Positions 7,421 to 10,374 of a stretch of DNA of 10,374 nucleotides are shown in pieces. The stretch comes from Casp-actino8 sp001510335 (lineage in GTDB: Bacteria; Actinomycetota; Acidimicrobiia; Acidimicrobiales; Ilumatobacteraceae). Location: NCBI GenBank assembly GCA_027729635.1, contig JAQCEM010000055.1:1-10374 (forward strand). Direction: 5' to 3'. Made by a program: the position numbers and the translations under genes. Position 1 is the first letter of the stretch. Each line of letters starts with the position of its first letter. A model generated the notes under the pieces. That model did no database searches, was not told where the DNA came from, and was given only the letters and a program-made list of their open reading frames with translations.

Positions 7421-7430
7421 TCTGAGCAGT
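7409..7430 (+). repeat. Exact 22-bp repeat shared with the acyl-CoA dehydrogenase gene (copy 1)
   Basis: This stretch, starting TGGAAGTAAGCC and ending GAGCAGT, is identical to 8762-8783. Allowing three mismatches the match extends leftward to 7401 (27 of 30 with 8754-8783). It overlaps the right part of 50-bp copy A, where the last two sites that differ from copy B (7410, 7417) follow the dehydrogenase copy. Confidence 0.9.
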
Positions 7431-7439
7431 CTCATTTTT
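7423..7439 (+). terminator. Weak terminator-like hairpin after the YfhO-type gene
   Basis: TGAG, loop CAGT, CTCA, then TTTTT, starting five bases after the stop codon. The stem is only four base pairs, so termination would be leaky at best. One arm lies inside the repeat and the other outside it, so the hairpin exists only because of the junction. Confidence 0.2.
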
Positions 7440-7511
7440 GGCTAATCACCAGTCATACCTCGGCTACTGTTTGTTTCACCAACCGCATCAAAAGACCGCT
7501 TTCAGGACACT

Positions 7512-8060
7512 ATGAACCAGCCTCTCGCAACTGCCCATGGAACTCTGTGGTTGACCGGTCTCTCTGGTGCTGGAAAGACCACGACGGCCCAACGTGTTAT
7601 TGAACTTCTTCAAGACGTTGGACGGCATTCGCTATTACTGGATGGCGACGAATTACGTTCGGGTCTCAACAAAGACCTTTCGTTTGACCGAGCCAGTCGT
7701 CGCGAGAATGCTCGCCGCACCACCGAAGTTGCGCTACTCGCAGCCAAGAGTGGTTCGTTAGCAGTCGTGTCATTGATCAGTCCCTACCAAGAAGACCGCG
7801 ACCACGCGCGACTTCGCCACGCCGAATCGGGCTTGTTCTTTTTTGAGATTTTTGTTGATACGCCACTTGCAGTTTGCGAAGCACGGGATCCAAAGGGCTT
7901 ATACGAAACAGCTCGACGCACTGACAACAAAGCAATGACGGGATACTCAGATCCCTACGAAGTTCCTGCGCGGCCAGACTTAACATTGACCCCCGATATG
8001 GGATCGCCGACGCAACTTGCCCAAATTGTGTTGCAGTCGTTGACCAGTTTCTTACAGTGA
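7512..8060 (+). CDS. cysC: Adenylyl-sulfate (APS) kinase
   Basis: A 182-residue cytoplasmic kinase of normal family length that phosphorylates APS with ATP to give PAPS, the sulfate donor for sulfotransferases and the substrate for reductive sulfate assimilation. The P-loop is GLSGAGKTT (16-24). LLDGDELRSGLNKDLSFD (42-59) and SRRENARR (62-69) are the APS-binding and family signatures. SPYQEDRDHAR (90-100) and CEARDPKGLYETARR (122-136) complete the match, and TGYSDPYEVP (143-152) fits the C-terminal mobile region. A weak AGGA lies four bases before ATG 7512. No cysD, cysN, PAPS reductase or sulfotransferase is visible. With the glycan genes upstream it may feed sulfation of a surface sugar, but that is inference. 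It lies between two direct repeats; its TGA stop is within copy B, and its last nine bases overlap the convergent minus-strand gene. Confidence 0.92.
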   Translation: MNQPLATAHGTLWLTGLSGAGKTTTAQRVIELLQDVGRHSLLLDGDELRSGLNKDLSFDRASRRENARRTTEVALLAAKSGSLAVVSLISPYQEDRDHARLRHAESGLFFFEIFVDTPLAVCEARDPKGLYETARRTDNKAMTGYSDPYEVPARPDLTLTPDMGSPTQLAQIVLQSLTSFLQ

Positions 8061-8498
8061 TTCGTCGGCTACTGGCCCCACTGCACCAATCGCATTGAAG
8101 TACGCCAGGTGGGCTTCGGTGACATTCACCAAGTCGACATCATCAATGATCTGGATGCCGGCTTTGTCGGACTCGCCCAACAGATAAGCAATCAGTGACT
8201 CTTCAGTGACGACGAGGCGATTCGTGTCGTCTTGGCGTTGATCGACTGCCTTGGCGGGCAACAGACCCTTGCTGTGCAACCAGTTCATGTGCAGCACCAA
8301 TAACTTTTCAAGCTCTTCCATGGTGAGTCGAGCCTGGGTCGCTTCAGGTAACGACATCGCCACAAAATCAGCGACCTGTTCGAGCTGATAGACCGCACGC
8401 GGGGCCATGGCATCAAGGCGTCGAGCCTCTCGACCAATGGTCAAGGCTGCTATCAAGAAAACACTCACTGCCGCCGCCACGATGTACAACCAAATCAC
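8052..8498 (-). CDS. Conserved hypothetical single-pass membrane protein
   Basis: A 148-residue protein not recognised as any named family. Residues 3-21 (WLYIVAAAVSVFLIAALTI) form one membrane helix. It is followed at once by basic residues (REARR), suggesting N-out, C-in topology with a cytoplasmic domain. That domain is mostly helical and acidic, with YQLEQVADFVAMSLPEAT at 37-54 and MEELEKLLVLHMNWLHSKG at 60-78, and a short acidic tail. The start is GTG at 8498-8496, since an in-frame TAG lies only three codons upstream; no strong Shine-Dalgarno site is seen. It lies downstream of the acyl-CoA dehydrogenase on the same strand but is separated from it by a strong terminator, so it likely has its own promoter. 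Its 3' end is duplicated at 7371-7420 and overlaps cysC tail to tail by nine bases. Confidence 0.7.
   Translation of the reverse strand: MIWLYIVAAAVSVFLIAALTIGREARRLDAMAPRAVYQLEQVADFVAMSLPEATQARLTMEELEKLLVLHMNWLHSKGLLPAKAVDQRQDDTNRLVVTEESLIAYLLGESDKAGIQIIDDVDLVNVTEAHLAYFNAIGAVGPVADESL
8057..8106 (+). repeat. Direct repeat copy B (50 bp), 3' end of the minus-strand membrane protein gene
   Basis: Partner of copy A at 7371-7420 (45 of 50 identical). Here the sequence has an intact coding role: on the minus strand it encodes the last residues AYFNAIGAVGPVADES of the membrane protein. Its first four bases GTGA include the TGA stop of cysC on the plus strand. Confidence 0.9.
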
Positions 8499-8530
8499 GA
8501 TGTCAGGCTAACCCTTGCGGTGTTCTGAGC

Positions 8531-8586
8531 ATAAAAAAATCTGGGTCGTTTTTCGGACAACAGGTGTCCGAAAAACGACCCAGATT
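8531..8586 (-). terminator. Strong Rho-independent terminator of the acyl-CoA dehydrogenase gene
   Basis: Arms 8538-8559 and 8565-8586 are exact 22-bp reverse complements around a 5-base loop (ACAGG on the plus strand). On the minus strand the stem is followed by a run of seven T (8539-8533). It begins 22 bases past the dehydrogenase stop. The plus-strand side has no T-run, so it acts for minus-strand transcription. The stem is longer than most intrinsic terminators. Confidence 0.92.
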
Positions 8587-8607
8587 GTCGATGGAGTTTT
8601 AGTGACT

Positions 8608-9723
8608 TCAGATACCGATGCGCTGAGCGAGCAACTCGCGGTGGTACGTCGGGTCACCGAACAACAATTCCGATGACTTCGCACGCTTGAAGTAGAGGTG
8701 AGCTGGGTGTTCCCAGGTGAAACCAATACCACCGTGGATCTGAATGTTTTCAGCGGTTGCGTGGAAGTAAGCCTCTGAGCAGTACGCCTTGGCGAGTGAA
8801 GCGACCGAAGCGAGTTCGTCGTTCATTTCGCTGGCGCACCACATGCCGTAGTACGCAGCCGACTTGGCTGACTCAACTTCAAGCAACATGTCTGCACACT
8901 TGTGCTTGATGGCCTGGAACGAACCGATCGGGCGACCGAACTGCACGCGGACCTTGGCATATTCAACAGCCATGTCAAGCACCTTCTGGGCTCCACCGAC
9001 CTGCTCGGCAGCAAGGCCAACAGCAGCGAGGTCGAGAACAGTTGACAAGACGCTCCAGCCAGCACCTTCGGTTCCGATGAGCTCGGCTGGGGTGTTGTTG
9101 AATTCGAGTTTTGCCTGCTTACGGGTCTGATCCATGGTGCTGAGTGCGGTGCGCGTGAGGCCAGCAGCGTTGCCGTCAACGGCGAACAAGCTGGTTCCCT
9201 TGCCGGTCTTCGCGGCCACGATGATGAGGTTGGCGGTGTGGCCGTCGAGGACGAACATCTTGGTGCCGCTGAGGGTGAAAGCTGATCCGCTTCCCGAAGC
9301 CTGCATGGTGATGCCGCTCTCGTCCCACTTGCCCGAGGGCTCGGTGTAGGCGAGGGTTGCGATGGTCTCGCCAGCGGCGATGCCGGGGAGGTACTTCTTC
9401 TTAGCGGCTTCGTCACCTGAGTGAATCAAGGTGTTGGCGGCCAAAACGACCGTTGCGAAGTACGGGGCGCACAACAACGAGCGGCCCATTTCTTCAAGCA
9501 CAACGCCGAGTTCGACGTAGCCGTAGCCAGATCCGCCGTACGCCTCGGGAATGTGCAAGCCCTGAAGGCCCATCTGCTCGCCCATCTGTGACCACACGGC
9601 CGGGTCGAAACCGGTCTCGGTGTCCATCTGTTCGCGCACTGAGGCTTCGCTGCTCTTGGCATCGAGGAAACCACGGACTGTTTTACGGAGTTCTTCTTGT
9701 TCTTCTGAGAATGCAAAGTTCAT
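8608..9723 (-). CDS. Acyl-CoA dehydrogenase (FadE type)
   Basis: A 371-residue FAD enzyme that should oxidise an acyl-CoA thioester to the enoyl-CoA in fatty acid or sterol side-chain breakdown. The N-terminal helical domain (1-115) opens NFAFSEEQEELRKTVRGFL and holds HIPEAYGGSGYGYVELGVVL. The beta domain has LAYTEPSG (124-131) and FTLSGTKMFVLDG (149-161). The C-terminal helical domain has RVQFGRPIGSFQAIKH (259-274), whose Arg and Gln contact FAD, and IQIHGGIGFTWEHPAHLYFKR across 327-347, a form common in actinobacterial FadE proteins. The exact substrate cannot be told. ATG 9723-9721 is chosen because homology begins there; a longer reading to 9891 would run through the neighbouring regulatory region and antitoxin start. 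It ends at the strong hairpin terminator. Codons 315-323 contain the 22-bp word that recurs at 7409-7430. Confidence 0.9.
   Translation of the reverse strand: MNFAFSEEQEELRKTVRGFLDAKSSEASVREQMDTETGFDPAVWSQMGEQMGLQGLHIPEAYGGSGYGYVELGVVLEEMGRSLLCAPYFATVVLAANTLIHSGDEAAKKKYLPGIAAGETIATLAYTEPSGKWDESGITMQASGSGSAFTLSGTKMFVLDGHTANLIIVAAKTGKGTSLFAVDGNAAGLTRTALSTMDQTRKQAKLEFNNTPAELIGTEGAGWSVLSTVLDLAAVGLAAEQVGGAQKVLDMAVEYAKVRVQFGRPIGSFQAIKHKCADMLLEVESAKSAAYYGMWCASEMNDELASVASLAKAYCSEAYFHATAENIQIHGGIGFTWEHPAHLYFKRAKSSELLFGDPTYHRELLAQRIGI
8762..8783 (+). repeat. Exact 22-bp repeat within the acyl-CoA dehydrogenase gene (copy 2)
   Basis: Identical to 7409-7430. Here it lies inside the dehydrogenase gene and encodes, on the minus strand, the CSEAYFH segment just before the IQIHGGIGF motif. 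It is therefore most likely the original from which the 7409-7430 copy derives. Confidence 0.9.
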
Positions 9724-9763
9724 GACTTCATTGTGTCGCGGTGGTTGGGTCAATGACAACTTG

Positions 9764-9787
9764 TTGTGTGTACCGCTGTGTACACAA
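9764..9787. promoter_or_regulatory. Operator-like dyad between the dehydrogenase and antitoxin genes
   Basis: A 24-bp imperfect dyad with perfect 6-bp ends (TTGTGT at 9764-9769, ACACAA at 9782-9787). It contains a perfect 10-bp palindrome, TGTGTACACA (9777-9786). It lies just upstream of the probable antitoxin promoter, as expected for autoregulation of a toxin-antitoxin operon; it could equally serve the divergent dehydrogenase gene. Confidence 0.45.
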
Positions 9788-9801
9788 TTTGGTGGTTTGG
9801 T

Positions 9802-9810
9802 TGTTATGTT
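9802..9810 (+). promoter_or_regulatory. Possible extended -10 promoter of the toxin-antitoxin genes
   Basis: TGTTATGTT reads as TG-n-TATGTT, an extended -10 element. Transcription would start about seven bases later, at or next to ATG 9817. No Shine-Dalgarno site precedes that ATG, so a leaderless message, common in Actinomycetota, is plausible. No good -35 box is seen. Confidence 0.35.
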
Positions 9811-9816
9811 GTGGTC

Positions 9817-10089
9817 ATGAGTGAAATGGGCATTCGCCAACTGCGAGCCGACGCCGCGGCCTCGGTTCGCCGAGCGGCTTCGGGCGAGCACATCGTGATT
9901 TCGATTGGTGGACGACCGATCGCGCAGTTAGGTCCACTTGGTGCACCAGAAGGTCAGGCGCGACTCAGCGATTTAGTGGCGCGCGGATTATTGATTGCAC
10001 CGCGTCGCGGTGGCGTTTATCAACCAACACCTGCAGTGAGTGTGTGGAGTGGTGGACGCATCGACAAATTGTTACGTGATATTCGATGA
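9817..10089 (+). CDS. Type II toxin-antitoxin antitoxin, Phd/YefM (VapB-like) family
   Basis: A 90-residue protein. MGIRQLRADAAASVRRAASGEHIVI runs over residues 4-28, followed by GGRPIAQLGPL (31-41). This is the Phd/YefM pattern: a dimerising DNA-binding N-terminal half in which a short strand leads into helices and then a 'GRPIA.L' strand. The C-terminal half (LSDLVARGLLIAP, then SGGRIDKLLRDIR) is the flexible toxin-binding part typical of VapB antitoxins paired with PIN toxins. ATG 9817 is preferred over an in-frame GTG at 9766, which lies inside the operator-like dyad and would add a Trp/Tyr-rich tail unlike the family. The PIN-domain gene starts 13 bp after the stop. It probably represses its own operon. 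Confidence 0.82.
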   Translation: MSEMGIRQLRADAAASVRRAASGEHIVISIGGRPIAQLGPLGAPEGQARLSDLVARGLLIAPRRGGVYQPTPAVSVWSGGRIDKLLRDIR

Positions 10090-10102
10090 CTGTTGATATT
10101 TA

Positions 10103-10374
10103 ATGACGCTATTTCTTGACTCATCCGCGTTGTTGAGTGTTGCAATTGTTGGTCGCGGTCGACAAGTGGTGATTGATGCATTAGAAAATGACGCTCAATG
10201 GTGCGCTTCTGCGCTTGCGTTATCAGAAGCATTGGCGTTGGTGCCACGACTCACCGATGAACAGATCTTGCAAGACGATGTTGAAGATGCGGTGCGTTTG
10301 TTGTGGGATCGCATTCATGTTGTGCCAGTTGATCAGTTATGTCTTGATCGTGCAGCAATGATTGCGCGCGAGCA
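10103..10374 (+). CDS. PIN-domain ribonuclease toxin, VapC-like (3' partial)
   Basis: The frame runs open from ATG 10103 to the window end (90 complete codons). It opens MTLFLDSSALLSV, with D6 as the first PIN-domain acidic residue, and carries E42 in SALALSEALAL as the second; the later Asp residues would fall beyond the window. VapC toxins are Mg-dependent RNases, often cutting tRNA or rRNA, held inactive by the antitoxin encoded just upstream. No clear Shine-Dalgarno site precedes the ATG, so low or coupled translation is likely, keeping antitoxin in excess. The family is well supported by both sequence and position; RNA target unknown. Confidence 0.8.
   Translation, partial: MTLFLDSSALLSVAIVGRGRQVVIDALENDAQWCASALALSEALALVPRLTDEQILQDDVEDAVRLLWDRIHVVPVDQLCLDRAAMIARE

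Larger units (their letters stand above)
7363..7430 (-). pseudogene. Minus-strand chimeric remnant: acyl-CoA dehydrogenase piece fused to 3' end of the membrane protein gene
   Basis: Read on the minus strand, 7428 to 7363 stays open and encodes CSEAYFHAT, then GAVGPVVDESLS and a TAG stop. CSEAYFHAT is identical to residues 315-323 of the acyl-CoA dehydrogenase in this window. GAVGPVxDESL is the C-terminus of the membrane protein at 8052-8498. The parts are in the same order and frame as the two intact genes, as if about 650 bp between them had been deleted from a second copy. A stop (TGA, 7432-7434) lies just upstream in this frame, so it is not an expressed gene. It overlaps the sense-strand end of the YfhO-type gene. 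Confidence 0.55.

Noticed and set aside
7418..7511. Possible promoter for cysC
   Set aside because: TTG- and TA-rich patches are present, but no -35/-10 pair with acceptable spacing was found.
8823..9416. 197-codon open frame antisense-frame shadow in the dehydrogenase gene
   Set aside because: Ser/Pro/Arg-rich low-complexity translation, typical of an off-frame reading of a higher-GC gene.
9766..9816. GTG start for the antitoxin
   Set aside because: It lies within the dyad and adds 17 residues unlike Phd/YefM N-termini.
9724..9891. 56-residue N-terminal extension of the acyl-CoA dehydrogenase
   Set aside because: Homology starts at MNFAFSEEQ; the extension crosses the operator-like dyad and antitoxin start and looks noncoding.
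10086..10103. ATG overlapping the antitoxin stop as an alternative toxin start
   Set aside because: This frame ends after five codons (TAA at 10101-10103).

Overview
The window reads as chromosomal DNA of an actinomycete, most likely a moderate-GC aquatic type of the Acidimicrobiia kind. The reasons are two adjacent genes whose families use mycothiol (a thiol made only by Actinomycetota), TTG and GTG starts, a FadE-type acyl-CoA dehydrogenase, and a Phd/YefM-VapC type toxin-antitoxin pair. The lineage below phylum is inference.

Layout. 1-1334: end of a DsbA-like (Rv2466c-type) oxidoreductase followed 14 bp later by a mycothiol-dependent maleylpyruvate isomerase family enzyme (TIGR03083/DinB fold). 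1378-7417: four plus-strand genes that look like part of a surface-glycan or glycolipid cluster: an Fe(II)/2-oxoglutarate PhyH-type dioxygenase, a two-domain SAM methyltransferase, a family 2 glycosyltransferase with C-terminal tryptophan/tyrosine-rich repeats, and a YfhO-type polytopic membrane protein. The last three are joined by 4-bp ATGA overlaps, so translation is probably coupled. 7512-8060: an APS kinase (cysC) with no sulfate adenylyltransferase or sulfotransferase in view. 8052-8498 (minus): a small single-pass membrane protein of unknown function whose 3' end overlaps that of cysC. 8608-9723 (minus): an acyl-CoA dehydrogenase closed by a perfect 22-bp-stem terminator. 9764-10374: operator-like dyad, likely promoter, Phd/YefM-type antitoxin and the start of a PIN-domain toxin that runs off the window.

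The most unusual structure is not a gene. A patch at about 7363-7430, across the end of the YfhO-type gene, is a mosaic. One part is a 45/50 match to the 3' end of the minus-strand membrane protein gene at 8057-8106. The other is an exact 22-bp match to the middle of the acyl-CoA dehydrogenase gene (8762-8783). On the minus strand the two parts form one open in-frame peptide remnant, in the same order as the intact genes. The patch therefore looks like a scar of a duplicated and internally deleted copy of the neighbouring locus. The two 50-bp copies lie as direct repeats around cysC, which suggests that cysC and perhaps the glycan cluster were inserted or rearranged here. The scar also supplies the last residues and stop codon of the YfhO-type protein.
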